Shown in pieces: positions 44,501 to 55,679 of a DNA stretch of 64,000 nucleotides (positions within the stretch are counted from its first letter, which is position 1; each line of letters begins with the position of its first letter). The DNA lies in assembly GCA_034509755.1 (NCBI GenBank), contig CM067559.1, forward strand, positions 35,764,032-35,828,031, read 5' to 3'. This DNA comes from Anisodus tanguticus (lineage: Eukaryota; Streptophyta; Magnoliopsida; Solanales; Solanaceae). The translations under genes and the position numbers were made by a program. Under the pieces are notes generated by a model. The model searched no databases and was not told the origin of the DNA. It saw only the letters and a program-made list of their open reading frames with translations.

Positions 44501-44650
44501 ATCCAAAATACCTTTTCGTGCCACAGCTCTAATCCGAATGGATTGTTCTTCCACTATTCACGCTTTAGTATTATGAACAGTTGTTCCAAATTTAACCCTT
44601 GGTTATTTTCCCTTGACAGAATGCTCACAAAACTCCAAATTGCAAGCCTT
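41600..44650 (-). pseudogene. Tnt1-like integrase-RT-RNase H, broken
   Basis: RT pieces: VAQLNLELVQLNIRTAFLHR and EKIYITQPEGFKVAGKKNLV (42593-42940), then MKRVLDHFGMSKKTKSVSTS and GSLMYVIVCTISYISHIVGV (42175-42441). Integrase text with NRMAERMNRILLEKV-like coding lies around 43800-43870. RNase H lies at about 41640-42080. Stops and shifts throughout. Confidence 0.8.
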
Positions 44651-45029
44651 TAATCCTTTTCACAATCCTTGATCTGATAAAGATTTCAAGGATTTTCCTT
44701 CGGCATGTCCCAAACGCATGTGCCATAGCTTGGTCGCTGCTGCCTCCTTGTCATCATTGGATGTCACTGTCACTGTCCCAATAACTGTACTACCATGATA
44801 GTGATACATATTATTTTTTCAAATTCCCTTCATTACCACAAGTACACCGGAGCATATTCTCACTATCCCATTTTCTGCAACGACTTTGAACCCCTTTGTT
44901 TTTAGGGCTCCCACAGAAATAAGATTTTTCTTCAAATCCGATACATATCGAACATCTGTTAATGTTCTGATCGATCCATCATGGTTCCTTAATCGGATTG
45001 AACCAATACCATATGCGGTAAGAAAATTG

Positions 45030-47869
45030 TTATTTATAGTGTGAATAACTTCATATTCTCCTTCTTGAACAAACGACCCATTTTCGGATCCCATCCGAGG
45101 CCCAATCGGACCGGCCCATTCATCCAAATCCGAAGCCCAACCCATTTCCCCTTATTTCCTCCCCAAAAACAAAGAAAAACCCTAAATATTTTATTCCACA
45201 CCCCTCACCCTCTCCAAGTCGGCCGATATTTCTGTACCCCATAGCCCCAAAAACCCGCCGGTCACCGCCACCCTACCCATTTACACTGTCACCTCACCAA
45301 CACCTTCCCAAAATCCACAACACATACCCCAAGAAATCGCCCCAAAAATCAGATTTTTGTCCCCCCCCCCCTTTGTTTGAAATCTGAATTCGATTTGTGT
45401 AAGGGGTATGAGAGGAGTACCATCTATAAAACCCTCCCCTTTTGTTCACTGTTTAGAGAGGGGTTTTTTGGGGGATTTTCGGTCGTAGTTTTTGGTCGGA
45501 GTTGAGATAGGATTTTTTTGGGTGGATTTTGTCCTTTGTTCACTGTTTTTTGGTCGGAGTTGAGGTCAGATTTTGGGTGGATTTTTGCCCTTCGCTGTTT
45601 CGGGTCGGAGTTTTTGGTCGGTTTTGGTGGAATTTTGAGGTCCGAAAGTCGAGCATTAAGTTTTGAAACTCGAAATCTTCTTAAGGGTATTTGTTCTTCT
45701 TTGCATGTGTTATTCATATTGAAAAATCCGAAATATAATCCGAAAAATCTGCTTTTGTTGTTGTTCTTCTCTGTTTTTGGGTTTTCCGATTTGGTTCACT
45801 GTTCGGGTCAACCCAATTTGGGTAAGATTTCCAGATTTATATGTTTGATATTTTGTTGTTGGTTATCTGAAATTTGGAAAGAAACTTATTCGGGTCGGGT
45901 CAACCCAGTTTGGGTAGATTTCCAGATTTATATGCTTGATATTTTGTTGTTGATTATCTGAAATTTGGAAAGAAATCAATTCGGGTTGAAACCCCTGATT
46001 CAAGTCGGGTCACTGATCCGGGTCGGGTCTGGTCGGGTCGACCTAGTTTGGGTAAATTTCCGAATTTTGTGTTTTATATCTTGTTGTTGGTTATCTGAAA
46101 TTTGTGAAGAATTTGATTGGGTCGAGACCCTTGATTCAGGTCGGGTCATCGATCCGGGTCGGGTCAACCCGGTTCAAGAAAAATTTCTAGATTTTGTGTT
46201 TAATATCTTGTTGTTGGCTATCTGAAAATCAAAAAATTTTGATTCAGGGTTGGGTCACTGTTTCGAGTGCATTTCTCGGGTTGGGTCGACCCGAAATCCG
46301 GGTCTGTTTTTTAGAACTGGATCGATTACCTAATTTTTCTTTACTGTTTCGTCGTCTATTTGGGTCACATTTTCAGAAACGCTCTAGATCTTATTTCGAT
46401 TCAAAAATTTCAGAATTCAGGTCAGACTTTTAATTGCCAACTATTGGTTTATTTTGGCATTTGAACATCCGTTACACAACTATCTTGCTATTTTACTAAT
46501 TTGGACAAATATTTCATTTAGGCCAATGAAATTAAATTTGAGGCCATGTTCCTTCTAAAATTGGTTCTCGGTTTCGGTCTTTACTATTTTATTTATTTGA
46601 AAGGATGCTGCATTTAAGACAATGAAATTGAATTTGAGGCCATGCCCCTTCGAAAAATGCTCTTCTGTTTCAGTTTACTGTTTTTGGCATTTAAACATCC
46701 GTACATGAATAACTTACTGTTTTATATATTTGAACAAATACCGCACTCTTGCCAATGAAATTAAATTTGAGGTTGTGTTCCTTCGAAAATTGTTTTCTCA
46801 GTTTCTGTTTTCTTTACTGTTTTACTGATTTGAATAAATACTGCACTATGACCGATGAAAAATATCCGTCGATTTTTTAGGCCTCAACACTTGGAAAGAC
46901 GGAAATAAAACTTCTGGGCAAGGATGAAACTTAAATCTTTTTTTCACCTGAGAGACCAACATGTTCGGTAGACAAGACAACTAAAATGACCAACGAGTCA
47001 TATGTTTGCAACCACGACATGATTGGAATGATTTTTTTTCAGAATTTAAGTCTAAGCCCTCCGTAATCAAAACATTTACTGTTTTGGATACGGATCCGAA
47101 GTTATTTATATTCAATTGTTTCTAACCGTTTGTTCTTAACAGCTTGCAAGGAACATAGTTAAAGAAGACAAGATACCTCTCGGAGATTATTTATTTTGTT
47201 GTTGTTTTTACTTTCTTTAATTCAGCTTTATTTCATTCTGTATTATAATATTATTGTACTCGTGAAATTATTGAAATGTTTAGAATATGTAGTCTTAGAA
47301 TTAATTAATAGGATAGTCTAAAACTGGAAACTCATTGCTAGTTTATTTATTTTTAGGCTCGGTTAGTTTTAAAATCGAAAATCGCTAGTTTACCTATTTT
47401 TAGGCCCGTCGCCCATAAAAAATCACCTTGCATATATTTTTATAAATTTTCATACAAACACATACTTTCTTTCAACTTTACATGTATTTTTAATGCCATA
47501 CAGATGCATACTTGTACAAATGCCTCATTTCATTAAATACTCGCAACATCATTTTAACTTTATATTTTTAAACATGCATTTTCTTAGTACAATAATTAAT
47601 CTGAGTTTGATCGGATATCCGCAAGTTAGCGGATCTTAAAGGGTGCCTAATCCATTCCCTTTACGATAATAAAGAACGCTTACCTAGAATCTCATGAGTT
47701 TCGCATACCAAAATTGGAGTTATTTTGCAGCATTTAGTTAACATTCAGGTGCTCTAATTCACCGTAGAATAATTAGGTGACGACTCCTCAACAAAACATT
47801 TTTATCCAATCCAAAGGGAATCGACGCCAGGCGCGTCGCGGAGCCCGCAGGTTAAAAATGGGCGCGACA
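45030..47869. mobile_element. Long LTR, Ogre/Tat gypsy-like, inserted
   Basis: About 2.8 kb of non-coding sequence splits the copia gag from its protease. The right end, ggttaaaaatgggcgcgaca at 47850-47869, resembles the ends of Ogre/Tat-type gypsy LTRs, and a TATA-like tataaaacc lies at 45426-45434. Internal repeats occur (next entry). No integrase or RT is attached, so it looks like a solo LTR. A matching target duplication was not found and the left edge (45030-45070) is uncertain, so the family call is tentative. Confidence 0.5.
45800..46870. repeat. Two sets of internal repeats in long LTR
   Basis: Set one: four copies of ttgttgttggttatctgaaa flanked by gggtcgggtc blocks, near 45850, 45945, 46080 and 46207. 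Set two: three copies of ccaatgaaattaaatttgag with cttactgtttta-like text, near 46523, 46619 and 46755. Open frames across set one (45518-46433) reflect the repeats and have no protein signature. Confidence 0.75.
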
Positions 47870-48389
47870 AGCGTAACAACCTTTTTTCATGTATAGTTTA
47901 TTTTGACTGTTTTTCTTCAAGAATTTATCCTCCAATGCACTCCACAATTTACTTACAGAAGTTTTCTTCATGTATGGATACTTCTGTGCTCTTGCAAGGT
48001 AAGATCAAATGGTACCACAAGCAACACGGTTGATAATCTTCCAATCTTCTTCTCATATACTGTTTGGTTTCTTTTCTTATATGGCAATATCTAGCCCTTG
48101 TTGAAAAAGGACAAAAAGAAACTCGCCTTGCCATATCCCGAAATGTCATGATCTGTCAAAAATTTCAACTACAAATTTCACATTTGACACAATTTTTGTC
48201 ATAAGCGAAGACCCCAATGAAAGTAACACCCGATGTGGATTCTTTATTTTTCTTGTCTTCCATTTCTACTACAAATACTATTTATTAGATGACAATACAG
48301 AAGACTAAAGTAATTTTTTTATAATGTGAAAGTTCAGACTGTGCTGCAACTACGGAGCATACTCATACAGAACCTTGACTCTGATACCA

Positions 48390-48963
48390 AATTTTATTCC
48401 AGTAAAAAATTACAAGTGAAGTACTACAAAAGAGAAAGAAGATTCAAATGCCTTAGAAGATGAGAATGCAAGTGAGGATGATTTCAAATGAACAAAATCA
48501 TGCTATTTGTAGAAGGGAAATTGCCTCACTAATGTTATGCATGACATCACTTAGAATGTGATCATGCAATGTAAATGCATGAAAAATGCATTTACTAATT
48601 TCATGCTATAAAAATGACTTTTAATGTTCACATTTGTTCAAATAAAATCTTGACAAATTTAACAAATCTCCACCTTCTGCATTTTCAATTTTCTCTCAAT
48701 GAATTTTAGTTGTGTCTTCAACTTTAATCTTCAATGTTCAACAATGTTGATCAAATTCAAACAATGTTGAAACTTGACCGTAGTCACTACTTTCGTTAGC
48801 ATATCGGCAGGATTATCTGTAGTCCGAACTTTTTGCACCATGACTCCACCTTCTTTTATAATGTCTAGCATAAAGTGATACCGAACATCAATATGTTTCA
48901 TCCTTACATGATAAACTTGATTCTTTACTAATTGGATAACACTTTGACTATCACAGAATATTC
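48390..48963 (-). repeat. Shared LTR and tandem copia remnant
   Basis: The LTR at 48390-48664 is followed on its outer side by a polypurine tract and RNase H-coding sequence (to 48963) that matches the inside of 41575-41880. One LTR therefore serves as the 5' LTR of the left element and the 3' LTR of a second, truncated element, the arrangement left by LTR-LTR recombination in a tandem pair. Confidence 0.75.
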
Positions 48964-49354
48964 ATACTATCGGAAGTTAACCAAATATTCAGACTCATCC
49001 TCCGTGTTACCTTGTTTCATTCCTAGTCATCGGTAAACATCATCTATGATTATTAACTAGAATCATGGCAAAGACGAATTGGTTTTACTAAAAAAGTCGA
49101 AGAAGAGCAAAGCTAAACACATACATGATCTTTAGCATTTTTCATAGGAAAAAATAATCTTTTTCCCCACGACTCGTCCTTCTTGTTACCTTGTTTCCTT
49201 ATTAGTTATCGTTAAATGTCATCTATGATTAGTATAACCAAAATTATGACGAAGGCGAAAGTGGTACTAAGAAAGTCGAAGAAGCAGAGCAAAGCTAAAC
49301 ATGTATATATAGAATCAGTATTCTCCGCATATTTTTGCCAAGAGTAAATGAATA
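48964..49354. repeat. Two diverged tandem units of about 180 bp
   Basis: gttaccttgtttc occurs at about 49005 and 49186, with gtcgaagaag..agcaaagctaaaca following in each. Text like tttagcatttttcatag (49133) recurs at 52232, beyond the neighbouring copia, so that copia may have inserted into this array. Function unknown. Confidence 0.55.
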
Positions 49355-52167
49355 TGTTCCTTGATTTTATTGATAAATTATTTACAATATATATAAGATT
49401 ACAAGAATATTTACTTTGATACAAACTAGGTAACTAATTATCCTATTTACAAAAGAATTACAATTCTACCTAAAATAGGAGATATACAATTAATACAATT
49501 AATGAAAAAGAATATTGGAAAATATTCTATTACACCCCCACAGTCGAAGCAGGAGGTTCTCGAACACTGAGATTGGCTCGAAAATCATCAAATAGTATGC
49601 GCGGAAGTCCTTTGGTGAAGCTGTCGGCAATCTAATATCTGGAAGGAACATGAAGGACAAGAACTTGACCACGAGCCATTTTTTCGCGAATGAAATAAAT
49701 GTTCATCTCAATGTGTTTAGTGCGCTAATGTTGGATAGGATTGCCGGAAAGATATATCGCACTAATATTATCACAATAGACCAATGTTACCTTTTGAATC
49801 GGGCAGTGAAACTCAAGTAGAAGGTTACAGATCCAACAAGACTAAGAGACGATGTTGGAAACACATCTGTATTCTGCTTCTGCACTGGATCAGGATAATA
49901 TAGGTTTCCTTTTGGAAGACCAATACAATAGGTTATCTCCGAGGAAAACATAATAACCAGACGTGGAGTGTCAGATGTCAGGACATCCACCCTAGTCAGC
50001 ATCAGAATAAGAAGTGAGACCAATGAGCAAAGACCTGTATAGATATAATCCGAAGTGAAATGTACCTTGGATGTATCGTAAAATATGTTTGAGGGCATGC
50101 ATGTGTGCTTTCGTCGAACTATGCATGTGCAAGCAGATTTGTTGCACGGCATAGGATATGTCTGGTCTCGTGAATGTGAGGTACTGTAGGGCCCCATCCA
50201 GGATACGATAGTGAGTCAGGTCTGAATATGAAGTGCCAGAATCAGCGTTGAACTTAGAATTGGTGTCTATAAGCGTGTAGGATGGTTTGCAAAATGTCAT
50301 GCCTGCACGATTAATGATCTCTTCGGCGTACTTCTTCTGACATAGAAATAGGCCTCCAGAATGTCGAGTGACAGAGATGCCTAAGAAATAACTCAAGGCC
50401 CCCAGATCTTTCATAGAAAACTCAGAGAAAATGAGAGACATAATGGACCGACAGATAGCATCAGATGATGTGGTGAAGATTATGTCATTAACATATAATA
50501 ATAGGTAAGCCATATATGTACCCTTGTTGTAGATGAACATGGAAATCGAATCTACTATATGAAAACCGATAGAGGAGACATAATTGGCGAACCGCTGGTA
50601 CCATGCTCGAGGAGCCTGTTTAAGTCCATAGAGCGATTTCCGCAACAGACACACATAATCTAGATGAATAGGATTCCTGAAACCCATAGGCTGATGCATA
50701 CATACCGTTTCATGAATATCCTCATTTAAGAGGGCATTCTTGACATCAAGCTGATGAATGTGCCAAGACTTGGATATAGCAATGCTGAGGACGGTCAGGA
50801 TGGTTGCGGATTTTACGACCGGGCTGAACGTTTCATCACAGTATACACCCATCTGTTGAGACCTACAAGACGAGCCTTGTACCTCTAAAAAACCATCAGA
50901 TTTTTTTATGTCTAAAAATCCACATAGAATGAATAATATTAGCATAAGGTAGACGGGGTACTAGGTCCCACATCTTATTACCAATAAGAGCATTATATTT
51001 GTCAGTCATTGCGGCTTTCCAATTAGGGTCGGACAAGGCATCATTCGGGTTACGAGGGATAAGGGAAGGGACAACTGAAACGGAAAGGTTAAACAACTAT
51101 TTAGGTTTATGAATTCCGTGCATGGCACAAGTTTAGATGGTCCGAGAGTGTGTTTCTGGACGCAGGACGGAGGGGGGTTTGTTGCGGGACTGCCGGGAAG
51201 AGGATGAAGGGCAAGGGTGGCGGTATTGGCTGGCCGAACCTCGGTTTGTCGAGAGGTGGTTGAGGAATCACCCTGAGGCGGGCTGTTTGGGGCCATCGTC
51301 GGCAGAACCGGGTGGGCAGCGAGTCCTAGACTAGCCGAGGTGGTGGCAGGTGCTGAGGTCTGGAACGACAAACTATGTAAATGGTTAATTAGTAAAGGGT
51401 TTAGGCCATCATCTAGGAAGTCGTAGGAATATTGAAGTGGCGAGTGTAGAGAGGCAAAGAGGAATTGAGACTCATCAAATAAGACATGACGTAAAATAAT
51501 AATTTTACGGCTCGACAAGTCATAGCACGAGTAACCACGATGATTGGCAGGGTAACCCAAAAACACACACGTGGAAGACCGGGGTTGGAGTTTTTGAGTG
51601 GTTGGATGGAGAGGGTAACAAAGACATAAAAAAATACGCAAGTGTTGGTAGGAGGGGTTCCTACGAACATAACTTGGGTGAGCGACTGTTGAGCAAGAGA
51701 CTTGTTCGGAATTATGTTTAGGAGATAGGTGGCCATGGAGAGTGCGTAATGCCAGAATTGAGGGGGAATTGAGGCGTGAGCAAGTAGGGCACGAATGAGG
51801 TTGTTTATGATTCGGATTTTCCGTTCGGCTTTACCATTTTGGGAGGATGTGTGAGGGCAGGAAAAACGAAAGGTAAGACCATTTTTGGAGCAAAACTGTT
51901 TGAATTGGTTATTATCGAATTCCCTGTCATTGTCACATTGAAAACATTTAATGCTCTTTTCAAATTGTATTTTTAGGAAAACACTAAATGAAGAAAAAAT
52001 GAGGTAAACATGAGATTTATTTCCAATTATAAAAGTCCATAGAAAGTTGGAATATACAATTAATACAATTGATGCACGGAAGACATTTTTTAAGATTTGT
52101 GGTGAATATGGTGGGGATATATAATTAATATAATTGATGAAAAAGAATATTAGAAAATATTGTATTA
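49355..52167 (-). mobile_element. Ty1/copia with internal deletion
   Basis: The 3' LTR at 49355-49534 (tgttccttga to ttctattaca) is followed on the minus strand by RNase H, RT and integrase. The right end retains only about 60 bp of the 5' LTR (52106-52167, matching 49480-49534). Gag, protease and most of the 5' LTR are gone. Confidence 0.85.
49540..52000 (-). pseudogene. Copia integrase-RT-RNase H, broken
   Basis: RT-RNase H is open over 317 codons at 49992-50945: VYCDETFSPVVKSATILTVL, LDVKNALLNEDIHETVCMHQ, LLRKSLYGLKQAPRAWYQRF, LLLYVNDI (the catalytic YVDD reads YVND) and TFTRPDISYAVQQ. Integrase at 51006-52000 has CPHTSSQNGKAERKIRIINN and FQCDNDREFDNN. The changed YVDD motif adds to the frame breaks as evidence of inactivity. 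Confidence 0.88.
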
Positions 52168-52560
52168 AATAGAACTTCATTCATCCATTTATGGGCTAGT
52201 CTATTGAGCTAGGGTTCTTTATTAACTGAACGACGACTTTTAGCATTTTTCATAGCTAAAAACAATCTCTTTTTCACGATTACGGTCGTAGCACCTTTTG
52301 ATAATTTGAAAACATAACTTCTCTACTCTAAATGTTAAGACCCACAAAACTGGAAAAATCTTTCCTCCAAATTCTCGTACGATCAAACAATTTAGCCATT
52401 GTGAATAACAAAAATCATAACAGATCTGAAAACAAAAAAGAGAGAAATTGAAATCCAGTACGAAATGAACTTACCGGAAAATAGGTAAAGGCAGGGGCAT
52501 AATATTTGCGCTACACATCCCCGCGTTATATCGGGAAGAAAGGGAGTAGCATGTGCGCGG
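52168..52560. other. No gene recognised
   Basis: Contains the tttagcatttttcatag relative of the 49133 repeat at 52232-52248. Otherwise AT-rich, with nothing recognisable before the tRNA terminator. Confidence 0.4.
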
Positions 52561-52567
52561 AAAAAAA
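52561..52567 (-). terminator. Pol III T-run after tRNA-Gly
   Basis: Seven consecutive T on the minus strand, 9 bp past the discriminator base, the usual Pol III stop signal. Confidence 0.7.
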
Positions 52568-52576
52568 GAGAGGATA

Positions 52577-52647
52577 TGCACCAGCCGGGAATAGAACCAG
52601 GGTCTGTACCGTGGCAGGGTACTATTCTACCACTAGACCACTGATGC
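52577..52647 (-). tRNA. tRNA-Gly (GCC), possibly degraded
   Basis: 71 nt cloverleaf read on the minus strand. The acceptor stem gcatcag/ctggtgc has one U-G pair and the discriminator is A. The anticodon stem gtacc/ggtac is perfect with loop ctgccac (anticodon GCC), and the D arm has tagtggtaga. The T arm differs from the usual plant tRNA-Gly: stem cctgg against cccgg gives a U-C mismatch, and the loop reads ttctatt where ttcgatt is expected, which also changes the B box. A T7 run follows 9 bp downstream (52561-52567), and a CAA lies just upstream (52656-52658). The flanks fit a Pol III gene, but the T-arm changes make function doubtful. Confidence 0.8.
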
Positions 52648-52659
52648 TGGTTATTGACA

Positions 52660-53874
52660 AATATGAAATACCTAAATTTCACAACAGTGGCCTATGTTGC
52701 CATAAAGAGCGAGAGAGATAGACAAGTGAACAGAAGATGCCACCCGAGCATGACTGAAGTGCTATCAACAGTGTTGAAGCTGTTTTGGGTTCTCCAAACA
52801 CATTAATTGCTTCACATCAGTTCGTGAGCCTAATTTCTCTCTTTCTTAATTCGGATTTTGGCAGCTATTTTGTTAAATTTACCAAAATGTTTAACCCTCA
52901 AAATCTGATTTTTGTTCTTGGTTTTGCTCTTCATGCTATCTTGTTTACAATTTATAGGCTATTGTTTCTTTTACCTGTTTAATTATTGTCCTAGTGAGAA
53001 GAACAATGAAAATATAAGCAAAAATTGCAAACTGGAAAAATAGAAAAGCCCTTTTTTTTGTTTTGATAACCGTGGTTTCCAAGCAGCTTGGACGCAACTC
53101 GACTAATTCCACGGGAATCCAGCTGCCATTTCTCTAGATACCAGAAGATGGGGTGGGAAGTTTTATCCAGTTGTTGAGGCTCCTATCTCTGATGCAACAG
53201 AATATCATAGCATTGTTGGCGCGGGCTATCAAAAAGCAAAATTATTATTATTACTGAACAAGTAGTGTAAGGCCTTGTAAGGATCTAAAAGAACAAGGTT
53301 TTCTAAAAATCTACCATCTCCCACCAGCAATAGATACCAGTTAACTCTGTCTACCAAGGCTAGGACAGATGAGAAGAAATCACTTAAAGTAGTATTTTTG
53401 TCTCTGTTGTGATTTAAAATCTGAGACCTCATGGTTCTCAATCCACTTCATTGACCGCTAGGAAAAGCCCTTATGCTTTATTTAAATTGGTACACTGTTA
53501 GTCTGCTTAAAGATTTGTATGCCATTGTACAAATATGTGAAATTTAGAAAACCTCGAGTTTTGAGTTGTTTTATAAGACAGACAATTGATTACTAGAATG
53601 ACATGGGTCCAGATAGAGCCGAATCGATAGAGAGGATTCACATAGCCGATGCAACTAGTTTGAGATTAAAACTTAGTTGATCGGCAGATGTTAATGTTAA
53701 ATCAAATGGGGTGACATGTCTAGGCATGGAAAAGTGTCTTTCTTATGTAATTACTGGAAAAGAGTTAATGATAACGAGTTAAGTCTTGTTTACTATGAAT
53801 TCCAGTTCATGTGAGCCAAACTAACTTTACACGGTCTGATGGAGGTGGAGATATTAGTTGAGAATCCAAACAAA
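52660..53874. other. No gene recognised
   Basis: AT-rich sequence without coding similarity that I recognise. Part may be promoter or 5' UTR intron of the gene at 54222. Confidence 0.4.
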
Positions 53875-54022
53875 CAACAACAACAAACCCAATGTAATCC
53901 CACAAGGGGCATCTTGGGAGGGTAAGATGCGCAGCCTTACCCTACCTTTATGGGGTACAGAGGTTGTTTCTGATTGACCCTCGGCAACCCTAATCCTTTA
54001 TCCGGGCTTGGGACCGACAATG
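53875..54022 (-). repeat. RTE LINE 3' tail or derived SINE
   Basis: The minus strand reads gtcggtcccaagcccggata, then gccgagggtcaatcagaaac, then a TTG-rich end (ttgttgttgttt) at the left. This matches the tails of Solanaceae RTE LINEs and the segment at 18680-18810. No coding part is present. About 200 bp upstream of the gene at 54222. Confidence 0.65.
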
Positions 54023-54221
54023 TATTGAGAATCCAAACAAATGATACAAAATTGCGTTTGTTGTAATTTAAATGCTTACATATACTGCACACCGTTTTCC
54101 ACGTTCTAAATGATATTTCCTAGTCATGTTCTTTCATGAAGTTTTTGATTCCATTCCTCCCATGTATGTGCAACACTGATCCAACTCAAATTATGCAGGA
54201 TCTTCTGTTTGCAGGAAGAAA

Positions 54222-55214
54222 ATGTCTCTCCTTAGCTCAACATTCTTAGTTTCAGCACCCCATCAGAGTATCTCTTCATCCAAGACCATTTCAGGGGCAT
54301 CGCAACTCTTCCTCTCCACCAAATTCTCTTTCCTTAATCTAAGCACCACCACGACAATAACCAATGTTCCTTGCAAAAAGTCGATAATTAGGATGGGTGG
54401 TGGTCCAAGAACCTACCCAGGAGGCGTGTCAAAGTGGCAGTGGTAATGTATGCAAGCCAAGAAATCTAAGCAGCTCCTTAAAGCTCGATTGGCTCGGGAA
54501 CGGCAAATCTATGAAATGAGGAAGCGGGCCGAGCTAAAAGCTACAGTCTCTGAGCCTGAGAGGCCTTGGAAAGTGGTTGAAAAGGCACCTACTTTATTCT
54601 CTGTGAGTGCTGATGAGCATTTGAGAGTCTTGGCAGATCGGTTTGAAAAGCCTGGAGGGTTTGACATGTGGTCTGATAAAGACGGGCCGGAATTGTTCAA
54701 GCCCGAAGATGGATTACCCTCAGCAAGGTTTTTCCCCAAGGGGGTTGTTCATAGCATTAGACCCTATGGAAAGAATGCTATTGATGGTTCTGATGAACCC
54801 TTGAATTCAGGTTCCGATTCTCGGAGCGAAAGTGATAGGAAGGTAAGAATGAAGAGAAACCGGTGTGAGCAAAATTCAATAAAACCAAGAGCTGGATCCA
54901 GTAGAGAAAGAAACGAGGGTTATTTGGATTCGGAAGAATCTGATGAAGTGTCAATAGATGGCAACAATCGCAAGGGAAAGCAAAATAAGTTCAGGAATAA
55001 CACAAATCGGAGTAAGTTGTCTGGTCATGCCGAAAAATTTAGTTCAGAGGAAGCTGGGAGGTTTAGAGTAAAGAATAAGAGTCATAGACCAGCTGATAGT
55101 GATGGAGAGCACGGAAGGTTTAATCTGGTAGACATGTTTGATGATTCAGAATCTCCGGTGTTTGAATTGTTTTTGCAAAATGATGGGAGTTATGATCTTC
55201 AACCAGAAAATTAA
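54222..55214 (+). pseudogene. Plastid-targeted DEAD-box-like N-terminal protein, in-frame stop
   Basis: The first 74 codons start MSLLSSTFLVSAPHQSISSS, a Ser/Thr-rich, acid-free leader typical of chloroplast transit peptides, and reach MGGGPRTYPGGVSKWQW. The next codon is TAA (54444-54446). The same frame then continues MQAKKSKQLLKARLARERQI, PERPWKVVEKAPTLFSVSAD and LPSARFFPKGVVHSIRPYG, with a basic, Ser/Glu-rich tail to the stop at 55212-55214. The GGGPRTYPGG..KWQW and following basic helix resemble, from memory, the N-termini of plastid RH26/RH33-type DEAD-box helicases. No helicase motif is present, so the full gene may be a short relative. A CAG acceptor-like site (54210-54214) precedes the ATG, suggesting a 5' UTR intron. 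Expression from the ATG at 54450 would lack the transit peptide. Family call moderate; the stop is certain in this sequence. Confidence 0.6.
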
Positions 55215-55679
55215 GAGTTCTGATGTACACAAGCTCAAATTTGGTGGAAAGAATGTGTAAATCATCCTTGTTCATATGTATACTCTGCATCTTTAACTGT
55301 TCACTAGATTGGGAAGTTATAAGAACTGTGAGTTCAGCACGTGAAGTGTGAACTGGGGGTGGAATCTTTTGTAGAACTCAAAAGGATATACAATTTATTA
55401 TGAAGTTCTAATCTTACAATTGCTTATGATTGCCTGCAGAATGGTTGATTACTGTCCCCGCCTCTCCCTCAAGGTCGTGATGAGTGGGGATGATAATTTG
55501 CTATTTTGGTATCTTCTATTAGTTTCCAGTAATTTGAGCTTGTTGTGAACTTTTCATTTAGTGAATGGTATCCCACATCCAGGCTTCCGTGTGGAATAGA
55601 GATGAAAAACTTGGTATTTGGGACCTCCGTTTATTCGAATAGGTCAGTATTAGTGTATAAAAAATTGCTGCACGAGGAC
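55215..55679. other. 3' flank of the plastid-protein gene
   Basis: Probable 3' UTR and flank; no coding or repeat recognised. Confidence 0.4.

Larger units (their letters stand above)
41190..48664 (-). mobile_element. Tnt1-like Ty1/copia, interrupted
   Basis: The minus-strand order is 5' LTR (48390-48664), primer-site complement tctgatacca (48380-48389), gag traces (47890-48330), then an inserted long LTR (about 45030-47869). The pre-integrase (SIRLRNHDGSIRTLTDVRYV, 44819-45010), integrase, RT, RNase H and 3' LTR (to 41568) follow. The integrase end has VFGSIAYYHVKESKLDLRAK and GVKGYHFWCPETRKIIFSRD (43373-43663), the usual Tnt1/Tork-type text. No frame is intact. Confidence 0.85.

Noticed and set aside
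45424..46433. Open frames of 80-150 codons in the long LTR-like insert
   Set aside because: They cross internal repeats, show no conserved motif and appear on both strands; repeat by-products.
49992..50945. Long 317-codon frame, considered as a domesticated RT gene
   Set aside because: It sits in normal order within a deleted copia, has YVND where YVDD is required, and its neighbours in pol are broken.
52392..52721. Open frames overlapping the tRNA gene
   Set aside because: The tRNA structure and Pol III terminator explain the sequence; the frames have no protein similarity.
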